Assembly: GCA_044237845.1 (NCBI GenBank)
Contig: JBIIEL010000003.1
Span: forward strand, 1 to 64,000
Length of the DNA stretch: 64,000 bases
Direction of reading: 5' to 3'
Source: QFOX01 sp044237845
GTDB taxonomy: Bacteria > Pseudomonadota > Alphaproteobacteria > Rickettsiales > UBA3002
A program made the translations under genes and the position numbers. Under the pieces are notes generated by a model. That model did no database searches. It was not told the origin of the DNA and saw only the letters and a program-made list of their open reading frames with translations. Shown here in pieces: positions 8,509 through 16,348 of this stretch; position 1 is the stretch's first letter; each line of letters starts with the position of its first letter.

Positions 8509-10617
8509 ATGAACAATCCGTTGATGGTATCGAAAGGCGACGCGGAACAAGAGATTGCCACGCTGAGCGAGCAGATTCGCGCGCATGATGTGCGTTATTA
8601 CCAAAACGATGCACCGAGTATTTCCGATGCCGAGTATGACGCACTGCGTGCGCGGCTGGAATTTTTAGAAAAGCAATTTCCTGAGCTAGTCCGCGCGGAT
8701 AGCCCGACGCAGAAAGTCGGCGCCGCTCCGGCGGAGACGTTCAGTAAAGTGCGGCATTCCGTGCCGATGCTCTCGCTCGCCAATGCGTTTGACGAGGATG
8801 GTATTCGTGAATTCATTGCGCGCATTCGGCGATTTCTAGATTTGTCAGAAACGGCACCTCTTGAGCTGATATGTGAACCAAAGATTGATGGCCTATCATT
8901 CTCGGCAAGATATGAAGATGGAAAACTAAAGCAAGCGGCAACGCGTGGTGATGGCGAGGTTGGTGAAGATATAACCGCTAATATTAAAACACTAAAGGGC
9001 TTCCCACATGTGCTTAAAGGAACGCCTCCTCGCATATTAGAAGTGCGCGGTGAAATTTACATAAGTAAAAATAATTTTTTATTGCTGAATAGTGCACGAG
9101 AAAAAGCAGGAGAAACACTATTTGCTAATCCACGCAATGCTGCAGCAGGTTCGTTACGTCAATTAGATTACAAAGTTACCGCTAGCCGAAAGCTCAGTTA
9201 TTTCGTCTATGGCTGGGGAGAAGTGAGCAATGATTTCGCGCTGGGTAACAGCCATTTAGAAGTAATTAAACGCTTGGGTTTTGAGTATGGCCTGCGAATT
9301 TTCTCATTAATGGGAGATGGAGGCGTGCATTTAATGCGTACTAGCGAGTTTGGGGAGCTTTTGAAATATGCGCGCCAGATGCAGGAGCGTCGTCCAGAAC
9401 TCGAAACAGAAATCGATGGGTTGGTCTATAAAGTTGATGACCTCGATTACCAACGTCGTCTAGGACAAGTCGCACGTGCGCCGCGCTGGGCGATTGCGCA
9501 TAAATTCCCCGCAGAGCAAGCGATCACCACGGTGGAGGCGATTGATATTCAGGTGGGCCGCACGGGCGCGCTTACGCCGGTCGCGCGGCTTACGCCGGTG
9601 AATGTCGGCGGGGTGATGGTGAGCAACGCGACGCTGCATAACGAAGACGAAATCGCGCGCAAGGATGTGCGCGTGGGGGATCGCGTGGTGATTCAGCGCG
9701 CGGGGGATGTGATTCCGCAGGTGGTTTCAGTCGCCAGTCACCAGTCGTCAGTAGCCAGTGAGAAAGAAAGAAGTGAGCCGTATATTTTTCCGACGACTTG
9801 CCCGGTGTGCGGTGCGCATGCGGTGCGCGAGGAGGGCGAGGCGGTGCGTCGCTGCACGGGCGGCATGACCTGCAACGCGCAGGCAGTGGAGCGGCTGAAA
9901 CATTTCGCCAGCCGCGATGCGCTCAATATCGACGGGCTGGGCGACAAACAGATCGAGGCGTTTTTTGCCGAGGGGTTGATCGCGACGCTGGCGGATATTT
10001 TTACGCTTGAGGCGCGCGATGGTGAGAGCCTGACGCGCATCAAGAACCGTGAAGGCTGGGGCGAAAAATCGGCGACGAATTTGTTCGCGAGCATTGCGAA
10101 GGCGCGTGAGGTGAGCCTCGCACGGTTTATCTATGCGCTTGGCATCCGCCATATCGGCGAGGGGACGGGCAAGCTGCTCGCCAAACATTACGGCACGGTA
10201 GAGGCGTGGGTGAGCGCCATGCAGCGGCCGGAGATGGGCGAAGAATTGCTCGCGATTGACGGCGTCGGTAACAAGGTGGTGAGCGCGCTCCGCGAATTTT
10301 TTGCCGAGCCGCATAACGTGCAGCAGCTTGATGCGTTGCTGGCATTTCTGACCGTGGAGTTGTATCAGCCCCCGGCAGCAAGCCAGTCACCCGTCGCAGG
10401 AAAAACCGTGGTGTTTACGGGCACGCTCGCGCGTATCGGCCGCAAGGAGGCGAAGGCGCGCGCGGAAGCACTCGGCGCGAAAGTGGCATCGAGCGTGTCA
10501 AAGAAAACGGATTATGTGATTGCGGGCGAAGATGCCGGCAGCAAGCTGAAAGACGCTGAGGCGCTAGGTATAGCCGTGCTGAGTGAAGACGAATGGCTGG
10601 CGATGATTGGAGATTAA
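8509..10617 (+). CDS. ligA: NAD-dependent DNA ligase LigA
   Basis: Seals nicks during replication and repair using NAD+. 702 residues, slightly long. Start 8509 chosen because the family-like N-terminus (MNNPLMVSKGDAEQEI) begins there. Domain order: Ia domain, adenylation domain with the catalytic Lys in CEPKIDGLSFSARYEDGKL (about residue 125), OB fold, Zn finger (CPVCGAH and later RRCTGGMTCNAQ, residues 430-465), helix-hairpin-helix repeats, and a BRCT domain at the C-terminus (VAGKTVVFTGTLARIGRKEA). Two oddities: a stretch around 8830-9450 is much more AT-rich than both flanks, and a heptamer tandem array at 9725-9759 encodes an atypical Ser/Val linker just before the Zn finger. Confidence 0.96.
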   Translation: MNNPLMVSKGDAEQEIATLSEQIRAHDVRYYQNDAPSISDAEYDALRARLEFLEKQFPELVRADSPTQKVGAAPAETFSKVRHSVPMLSLANAFDEDGIREFIARIRRFLDLSETAPLELICEPKIDGLSFSARYEDGKLKQAATRGDGEVGEDITANIKTLKGFPHVLKGTPPRILEVRGEIYISKNNFLLLNSAREKAGETLFANPRNAAAGSLRQLDYKVTASRKLSYFVYGWGEVSNDFALGNSHLEVIKRLGFEYGLRIFSLMGDGGVHLMRTSEFGELLKYARQMQERRPELETEIDGLVYKVDDLDYQRRLGQVARAPRWAIAHKFPAEQAITTVEAIDIQVGRTGALTPVARLTPVNVGGVMVSNATLHNEDEIARKDVRVGDRVVIQRAGDVIPQVVSVASHQSSVASEKERSEPYIFPTTCPVCGAHAVREEGEAVRRCTGGMTCNAQAVERLKHFASRDALNIDGLGDKQIEAFFAEGLIATLADIFTLEARDGESLTRIKNREGWGEKSATNLFASIAKAREVSLARFIYALGIRHIGEGTGKLLAKHYGTVEAWVSAMQRPEMGEELLAIDGVGNKVVSALREFFAEPHNVQQLDALLAFLTVELYQPPAASQSPVAGKTVVFTGTLARIGRKEAKARAEALGAKVASSVSKKTDYVIAGEDAGSKLKDAEALGIAVLSEDEWLAMIGD
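9725..9759 (+). repeat. Heptamer tandem array inside ligA
   Basis: Five consecutive 7-bp units: TTTCAGT, CGCCAGT, CACCAGT, CGTCAGT, AGCCAGT. The 7-bp period is not a codon multiple yet the frame of ligA is kept across it, giving the linker VASHQSSVASEKERSEP between the OB fold and the Zn finger. Confidence 0.75.
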
Positions 10618-10720
10618 TTACGCGTTTTATACCGCTCTATCCCCCTTGCAATCGGCAGCAGGGGTGATAAAGTCCCTACTCACTTTAAATATAGCGGATA
10701 CATTCAAAATGCGGGAGGAA

Positions 10721-10762
10721 ATGTGCAAAGCGCTCAACCTAAACGAACAGAAAACAGCATGA
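10721..10762 (+). CDS. Possible 13-codon leader ORF overlapping the acyl-CoA dehydrogenase start
   Basis: ATG at 10721 directly follows GGGAGGA and reads MCKALNLNEQKTA, ending in TGA that overlaps the downstream ATG (ATGA at 10759). The purine-rich ribosome site belongs to this ATG or to GTG 10723 rather than to 10759, which has no clear site of its own. It could couple translation of the leucine-catabolic operon. The alternative is that the dehydrogenase starts at GTG 10723. Confidence 0.3.
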   Translation: MCKALNLNEQKTA

Positions 10763-11922
10763 GCGAAGGGCTCAACTTCACGCTGCCGGAAACGCACGCC
10801 ATGCTGCGCGACACCGTGCGCAAATTTGCGGATGGCGAGATTGCGCCGGTTGTGCGTGAGTTGGATAAGCACGAGAAATTCTCGGAAGATCTGACGCGTA
10901 AAATGGGGCAGATGGGCTTGTTTGGCATCGTGCTGCCAGAGAATTACGGTGGGCAGGGCATGGATTACCTTGCTTACGCCATTGCGTGCGAGGAAATCGC
11001 GCGGGTGGATGGCTCGCAGGCGGCGACGATCACCGCGCATAACTCGCTCGGTATTGGCCCGCTTTATTATTTCGGCACCGAGGCGCAGAAGAAAAAATAC
11101 CTGCCGCAGCTCTGCACGGGTGAGAAACTCTGGGCGTTCGGGCTGACGGAGCCGGGCGCCGGGTCGGACTCGCGCGGGAGCAAAACCACCGCGACCAAGG
11201 TCGATGGCGGCTGGAAAATCAATGGCGCAAAAATCTTCATCACCAACGGTAATCACATGAATGCGGGGGTGACCGTGCAAGCGGTGACCGGCAGTAAAGG
11301 CGAGGGGAAGCCTGAGCTTTCCTGCTTCATTGTGGAGGCGGGCACCAAGGGCTTCAGCGCGAAATCCATGCATGGAAAATTGATGTGGCGCTCGTCGGAT
11401 ACGACGGAGCTCTATTTCGACGACGTGTTCGTGCCGGACGAAAACATCCTCGGCAAACAGGGCGACGGCAGCAAGCAAATGCTCGCGACGCTGGATCGCG
11501 GCAAAATCGGCATCGCGGCGATGGGCGTGGGTTGTGCGCAGGGCGCGTATGAAAAAGCGTTGGCTTACGCCAAAGAGCGCCGCCAGTTCGGCCAGCCGAT
11601 CGCGCATTTCCAGTCAATCGCGTTTGCGCTGGCGGATATGCATATGAAAATTGAGCTCGCGCGGCATTATCTCTATAAGGTGTGCTGGATGGCGGATAAC
11701 CACATGCCCTTCACCAAAGAAGGCGCGATGGCGAAGCTCTACGCCTCGGAAGTGGCGGGCGAGGTGAGCGATATGGCGGTGCAAATCCACGGCGGTTATG
11801 GGCTGGTGGAGGAGTATGACGTGGCGCGCTTCTGGCGCGATCACCGCCTGCTGCGCATCGGCGAGGGCACGTCGGAAATTCAACGGCTGATTATCTCGCG
11901 CGCGATTGGTTGCGCGGAGTAA
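10759..11922 (+). CDS. Acyl-CoA dehydrogenase, probably isovaleryl-CoA by context
   Basis: FAD flavoenzyme first in the leucine-degradation cluster; predicted to oxidise isovaleryl-CoA to 3-methylcrotonyl-CoA and pass electrons to ETF. 387 residues. ACAD signatures WAFGLTEPGAGSDSRG and the late IHGGYGLVEEYDVARFWRD are clear. The position that is Ala in classical isovaleryl-CoA dehydrogenases is Glu here (RIGEGTSEIQ), the catalytic-base arrangement of short/medium-chain enzymes. The isovaleryl assignment therefore rests on the neighbours (mccB-liuC-mccA-hmgL) and not on the active site. Start 10759 matches where family homology begins (MSEGLNFTLPETH); GTG 10723 is possible. Confidence 0.88.
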   Translation: MSEGLNFTLPETHAMLRDTVRKFADGEIAPVVRELDKHEKFSEDLTRKMGQMGLFGIVLPENYGGQGMDYLAYAIACEEIARVDGSQAATITAHNSLGIGPLYYFGTEAQKKKYLPQLCTGEKLWAFGLTEPGAGSDSRGSKTTATKVDGGWKINGAKIFITNGNHMNAGVTVQAVTGSKGEGKPELSCFIVEAGTKGFSAKSMHGKLMWRSSDTTELYFDDVFVPDENILGKQGDGSKQMLATLDRGKIGIAAMGVGCAQGAYEKALAYAKERRQFGQPIAHFQSIAFALADMHMKIELARHYLYKVCWMADNHMPFTKEGAMAKLYASEVAGEVSDMAVQIHGGYGLVEEYDVARFWRDHRLLRIGEGTSEIQRLIISRAIGCAE

Positions 11923-11924
11923 TC

Positions 11925-11939
11925 GTTGGTTAAACCAAC
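11925..11939. promoter_or_regulatory. Perfect dyad between acyl-CoA dehydrogenase and mccB
   Basis: GTTGGTT-A-AACCAAC is a perfect 7-bp inverted repeat around one base, in the 34-nt gap before mccB. It is followed by TTAA motifs at 10-bp steps (11931, 11941, 11951). An operator for a leucine-pathway regulator is one reading; the loop is too short for a stable hairpin. Confidence 0.4.
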
Positions 11940-11956
11940 TTAAGGGTGCTTAAAAA

Positions 11957-13543
11957 ATGAGCAAAGCTGCCGTAAAAATGACTGAAAACAGCGCCGAGAA
12001 AAACGCGAGCTATCACCAGCAACTCGCCAGTGAACTGGCGGAGCGTTTGGCGAAAGTGGCCGAAGGTGGCGGTGCGAAGGCGGTGGAGCGTCACCATTCG
12101 CGCGGCAAGTTGCTGCCGCGTGAGCGCATCGCGCGGGTGCTGGATGCGGGCTCGCCGTTCTTGGAGCTTTCCGCGCTCGCCGCGTGGGGTATGTATGAGG
12201 AAGAGGGCGGCGTGCCGAGCGCGGGCGTCGTTACCGGCATTGGTCGCGTGCATGGGCATGAATGCATGTTCGTGGCGAATGATGCGACGGTGAAAGGCGG
12301 CACCTATTTTCCGCTGACGGTGAAGAAACATCTACGCGCGCAGGAGATTGCGACGCAGAACCGCTTGCCGTGCATTTACCTGGTGGATTCCGGCGGTGCA
12401 TTTTTGCCGATGCAGGATGAAGTCTTCCCGGATCGTGACCATTTTGGCCGTATTTTCTTCAACCAGGCGCGCATGTCGGCGGCCGGAATTCCGCAGATCG
12501 CTGCGGTGCTTGGCTCCTGCACCGCAGGCGGCGCCTATGTACCCGCGATGTGCGACGAGAGCGTTATCGTCAAAGGCAACGGCACGATTTTCCTCGCGGG
12601 CCCGCCGCTGGTGAAAGCTGCAACGGGGGAAGATGTGACGGCGGAGGATCTCGGCGGTGCGGAGGTGCACACGGCGCAATCCGGCGTGGCGGATCATTAC
12701 GCTGCGAACGAGGAAGAAGCGCTCGCCACCGTGCGCGATATTGTCGCGAACCTGAACTGGAAAACGGCGGCGCTGCGCAACACCAAACCCTACGAAGAAC
12801 CGCGCCACCCGGCGGAGGAGATTTACGGCATTTTGCCGATGGAATCGACCCGCGTGCCGTTCGATGTGCGCGAGATCATCACCCGGTTGGTGGATGGCTC
12901 GCAGTTCCACGAATTCAAGCGCCGTTACGGCACCTCCATCGTCTGCGGCTTCGCGGCGATTCATGGCTCGCCGGTGGGGATTGTGGCGAATAACGGGATT
13001 TTATTTTCGGAATCCGCGATCAAGGCGACGCATTTTATTGAGCTCTGCGCGCAGCGGAAAATTCCGCTCGTGTTCCTGCAAAACATCACCGGCTTTATGG
13101 TTGGAAAAAAATATGAGGCCGAGGGCATTGCCCGCCACGGCGCGAAAATGGTGATGGCGGTGAGCAACGCACAAGTGCCGAAATTCACGGTCGTCATCGG
13201 CGGCTCGTTCGGCGCGGGGAATTACGGCATGTGCGGCCGCGCGTTTGACCCGCGTTTTATGTGGATGTGGCCGAACGCGAAAATCTCCGTCATGGGCGGT
13301 GAGCAGGCGGCAGACGTGCTGGCGCGCGTGAAGGCGGATGCGACACCGAAAGAGGTGGAAGCCAACCGCAAACGCATCCTCGAAAAATACGCGACGGAAA
13401 GCAGCGCCTACTACTCCACCGCGCGGCTGTGGGACGACGGAATTATTGACCCCGCAACGACGCGCGACGTGCTTGGCCTTGCCATCGCCGCGAGCCTCAA
13501 CGCGCCGATTGAGGATACAAAATTCGGCGTGTTCAGGATGTAA
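11957..13543 (+). CDS. mccB: Methylcrotonyl-CoA carboxylase beta subunit (carboxyltransferase)
   Basis: Transfers CO2 from carboxybiotin to 3-methylcrotonyl-CoA in leucine catabolism. 528 residues, the usual length for LiuB/MccB. Both crotonase-like halves are present: N-terminal acyl-CoA half with VKHHSRGK-like RHHSRGKLLPRERI, the oxyanion-hole stretch GSCTAGGAYVPAM, and the C-terminal biotin half with FLQNITGFMVGKKYEAEGI and the SFGAGNYGMCGRAFDP segment typical of the methylcrotonyl rather than propionyl enzyme. Followed two bases later by the hydratase gene. Confidence high because motif and operon context agree. Confidence 0.95.
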   Translation: MSKAAVKMTENSAEKNASYHQQLASELAERLAKVAEGGGAKAVERHHSRGKLLPRERIARVLDAGSPFLELSALAAWGMYEEEGGVPSAGVVTGIGRVHGHECMFVANDATVKGGTYFPLTVKKHLRAQEIATQNRLPCIYLVDSGGAFLPMQDEVFPDRDHFGRIFFNQARMSAAGIPQIAAVLGSCTAGGAYVPAMCDESVIVKGNGTIFLAGPPLVKAATGEDVTAEDLGGAEVHTAQSGVADHYAANEEEALATVRDIVANLNWKTAALRNTKPYEEPRHPAEEIYGILPMESTRVPFDVREIITRLVDGSQFHEFKRRYGTSIVCGFAAIHGSPVGIVANNGILFSESAIKATHFIELCAQRKIPLVFLQNITGFMVGKKYEAEGIARHGAKMVMAVSNAQVPKFTVVIGGSFGAGNYGMCGRAFDPRFMWMWPNAKISVMGGEQAADVLARVKADATPKEVEANRKRILEKYATESSAYYSTARLWDDGIIDPATTRDVLGLAIAASLNAPIEDTKFGVFRM

Positions 13544-13545
13544 CG

Positions 13546-14352
13546 ATGACGGATTTCTCGCTTCTCACCCTCACGATTGATGCGCGCGGCGTGGCGTATG
13601 TCACGCTCAACCGCCCGGAAATTCATAACGCGTTCGACGATGCGCTGATCGCGGAAACCACCCGCGCTTTCGCGGCGATTGACGCCAAACCGGCGGTGCG
13701 TGTGGCGGTTCTGGCGGGCAATGGCAAATCCTTCTGCGCGGGCGGTGATATCAACTGGATGCGCAAGATGAAAGCCTATAGCCGCGCGGAAAACGTGGCG
13801 GATAGCGCCAAGCTTGAGGTGATGTTTGCACAAGTGGCGGGGCTCACGAAACCACTCATCGGCGTGGTGCATGGCAATGCGATGGGCGGTGGCGCTGGGC
13901 TTGCCGCGTCGTGCGATTTCGTCATCGCGGAAGAGAGCACCAAATTTGGATTCACCGAAACGCGCCTTGGCATCGCGCCGAGCGTGATTTCACCTTATGT
14001 GATTGAGAAAATCGGCCTCTCTTACGCTCGGGCGTATTTCCTCTCCGGCGCGGTGTTCTCGGCGGATATCGCGAAGGAAATGCATCTTGTGCATCGGATT
14101 GTTCCTGCGGCGGAACTTCAGGCGACAACAGAAGAAACCGTGCAGGAATTTTTGCGTGCTGCACCGGGCGCCGCTGCGCGCACCAAGGCGCTGGTGGCCA
14201 CGGTTGCGAGTTTGTCGCGCGACAAGAACGCGCGTGCCGCGATTCGTGAGTTCACGATTGAAACGATTGCGGATTTACGCGTCGGCGATGAAGGGCAGGA
14301 GGGCATGGATGCGCTGCTCACCAAACGCAAACCGAAATGGACGGTGGCATGA
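13546..14352 (+). CDS. liuC: Methylglutaconyl-CoA hydratase (enoyl-CoA hydratase family)
   Basis: Hydrates 3-methylglutaconyl-CoA to HMG-CoA. 268 residues. Crotonase signatures: NRPEIHNAFDDALI at the N-terminus, the oxyanion-hole segment GNGKSFCAGGDINWMRKM (the D-I/L-N-W-M variant is characteristic of LiuC proteins) and GNAMGGGAGLAASCDFVIA. Catalytic-type Glu is in GFTETRLGIAPSVISPYV. Its last codons overlap the biotin carboxylase start by four bases (ATGA at 14349), so they are coupled. Confidence 0.92.
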   Translation: MTDFSLLTLTIDARGVAYVTLNRPEIHNAFDDALIAETTRAFAAIDAKPAVRVAVLAGNGKSFCAGGDINWMRKMKAYSRAENVADSAKLEVMFAQVAGLTKPLIGVVHGNAMGGGAGLAASCDFVIAEESTKFGFTETRLGIAPSVISPYVIEKIGLSYARAYFLSGAVFSADIAKEMHLVHRIVPAAELQATTEETVQEFLRAAPGAAARTKALVATVASLSRDKNARAAIREFTIETIADLRVGDEGQEGMDALLTKRKPKWTVA

Positions 14353-15842
14353 AAAAAATCACCCGCTTACTAATTGCTAACCGTGGCGAAATCGCCTGCC
14401 GTATTGTGGCAACCTGCCGCGCGATGGGTATTGAAACCGTGACGCTATTCGCCGAGAATGACCGCGATCTGCCGCATGCCTATGCGGGGGATTTCTCGGT
14501 AGCGCTTGAGGGGAAAGGCCTTGCGGAGACCTATCTCAACATCGAAAAAATTATCGCCGCCGCCAAGGCCAGCGGCGCGAATGCGATCCACCCCGGCTAT
14601 GGGTTTCTCTCGGAGAATGCGAAGTTCGCCGAGGCGGTAACAAAAGCAGGGCTGATTTTCGTGGGCCCGCCCGCCAAGGTAATTTCGATGATGGGCGACA
14701 AAGCCGAATCGCGCATGATGTGCCAGAAAATCGGCGTGCCGACCGTGCCGGGTTATGACGGTTCGGCGACGGATGTGAAGCAGCTGGTGAAAGAAGCGGA
14801 GAAGATTGGTTTCCCGCTGCTGGTGAAGGCGGCGGCGGGCGGCGGCGGCAAAGGCATGCGCATTGTGCATGAGAGTAAGGATGTCGCAGCTGCGCTCGAA
14901 TCCGCGCGTTCGGAAGCGAAGAACGCGTTTGGCGACGACCGCTTGCTGATGGAGAAATACCTCACCAAACCGCGCCATATTGAGGTGCAGGTTTTCTCGG
15001 ATACGCATGGGAATCACCTGCATTTTTACGAGCGTGAATGCTCCATCCAGCGGCGCTATCAGAAAATTGTCGAGGAAAGCCCCGCGCCGCAACTGCCCAC
15101 CACAACGCGCGACGCGATGACGGCGGCGGCAATCAAAATCACCTCGCATATCGGCTATGTCGGCGCGGGGACGATGGAATTCATCATGGATGCGAGCGGC
15201 GAATTTTACTTCCTCGAAATGAACACGCGCTTGCAGGTCGAACATCCGGTGACGGAGTTGGTGACGGGGCTCGATCTCGTGAAACTACAGATTGAAGTGG
15301 CTGAAGGTGCGAAGCTGCCGATGGCGCAAAAGGACGTGACGCAGCGCGGCCACGCGATCGAAGTGCGGCTCTATGCGGAAGATTGCGCGCGGGATTTCAT
15401 GCCGTCGCCCGGCACGCTGACGCAGTTTAGCCTGCCGCAATTGCCGCATCTGCGCTGCGAGAACGGCTACCAGAGCGGCAGCACGGTGTCGGCGAGTTAT
15501 GACCCGATGATCGCGAAGCTCGCGGCCTGGGGCGCAACGCGTGATGAAGCCATCGCGCGGATGCTGAATGCGCTTTCGAAAACCACCATCAGCGGTTTGA
15601 CGAATAACCGTGCATTCCTTGCGCGGGTGCTCGCGCATACCGAATTCGCGGCGGGGAAAACGTCGACCGATTTTATTCCGAAACTTAAGGATGCCCTGTT
15701 TTCTACCGAGCGTACGGATGATGAAACGGCGGCCTTAGCCGCTGCCTACCTGCTGTTCAGTGCGACTGTGCCACAGCTTGCCTCGGCTTCACAGGCGGAA
15801 CATTCGGCATGGAATGACCCCAAACTGGCGGGGATGCGATGA
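14349..15842 (+). CDS. mccA: Methylcrotonyl-CoA carboxylase alpha, biotin carboxylase part (split subunit)
   Basis: ATP-dependent carboxylation of biotin. 497 residues; start 14349 overlaps the hydratase stop. Biotin-carboxylase landmarks: NRGEIACRI near the start, the glycine-rich ATP loop KAAAGGGGKGMR, the FYERECSIQRRYQKIVEESP stretch and the catalytic EMNTRLQVEHPVTE. In most bacteria this domain continues in the same chain into the BT domain and biotinyl domain (about 660 residues). Here the frame stops at TGA 15840-15842 just after a SAWNDPKLAGMR tail that resembles the junction of the fused protein, and the remainder is encoded by an overlapping ORF in another frame. Confidence 0.93.
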   Translation: MKKITRLLIANRGEIACRIVATCRAMGIETVTLFAENDRDLPHAYAGDFSVALEGKGLAETYLNIEKIIAAAKASGANAIHPGYGFLSENAKFAEAVTKAGLIFVGPPAKVISMMGDKAESRMMCQKIGVPTVPGYDGSATDVKQLVKEAEKIGFPLLVKAAAGGGGKGMRIVHESKDVAAALESARSEAKNAFGDDRLLMEKYLTKPRHIEVQVFSDTHGNHLHFYERECSIQRRYQKIVEESPAPQLPTTTRDAMTAAAIKITSHIGYVGAGTMEFIMDASGEFYFLEMNTRLQVEHPVTELVTGLDLVKLQIEVAEGAKLPMAQKDVTQRGHAIEVRLYAEDCARDFMPSPGTLTQFSLPQLPHLRCENGYQSGSTVSASYDPMIAKLAAWGATRDEAIARMLNALSKTTISGLTNNRAFLARVLAHTEFAAGKTSTDFIPKLKDALFSTERTDDETAALAAAYLLFSATVPQLASASQAEHSAWNDPKLAGMR

Positions 15843-16348
15843 ACGTAACACTCCATATCGACGGCAATGCGGTGACGCTTGAGAATCTTGCGCGCAAAGC
15901 GCAGGAAGTGGCGTTCACGCTCAACGGAAGAACTTATCAGTTCCGCAGCCAGCGTCTGCCAGGCGGAGGATATCTGCTCGAGCGTGAAATCGCGCCAGGC
16001 GTGTGGCAGCGCGTGAGCGGCTCTGTCTCGCCCACCAAAGATGCCAAGCGCGTGTCGCTGGGTACGCTTGAAGCGCAGGTGGCCGAGCAAACCAAAACGG
16101 GCGGGCAGGGGTATGGCGAAAGCGCGCTCAGCCCACGCGCGCCGATGCCGGGGCTCATCCGCCAGATTCTGGTGAAGACGGGCGAGGTGGTGAGCAAAGG
16201 CCATCCGCTGCTGGTGATGGAAGCGATGAAGCTGCAAACCACGCTTTCGGCCGGTGGCGACGGCACAGTGGATGCCGTGCTGGTTAAGGAAGGCGAATTG
16301 GTGACGGACGGGGCGGAGCTGGTGAAAATCACCCCGGCAGCGAAATGA
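15839..16348 (+). CDS. Methylcrotonyl-CoA carboxylase alpha, BT plus biotin-carrier part
   Basis: 169-residue protein supplying the biotinyl domain of the carboxylase. The C-terminal 70 residues form the biotin-carrier hammerhead with the biotinylation site VMEAMKLQTT (Lys about residue 133); the family usually has EAMKM. The N-terminal 80 residues (TLENLARKAQEVAFTLNGRT and onward) fit the BT/linker domain that binds the beta subunit. ATG 15839 overlaps the TGA of the biotin-carboxylase ORF (ATGA). Together the two ORFs total about 666 residues, the size of an intact MccA, so this is either a genuine gene fission with coupled translation or a -1 frameshift relative to the ancestral gene. Confidence 0.9.
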   Translation: MNVTLHIDGNAVTLENLARKAQEVAFTLNGRTYQFRSQRLPGGGYLLEREIAPGVWQRVSGSVSPTKDAKRVSLGTLEAQVAEQTKTGGQGYGESALSPRAPMPGLIRQILVKTGEVVSKGHPLLVMEAMKLQTTLSAGGDGTVDAVLVKEGELVTDGAELVKITPAAK

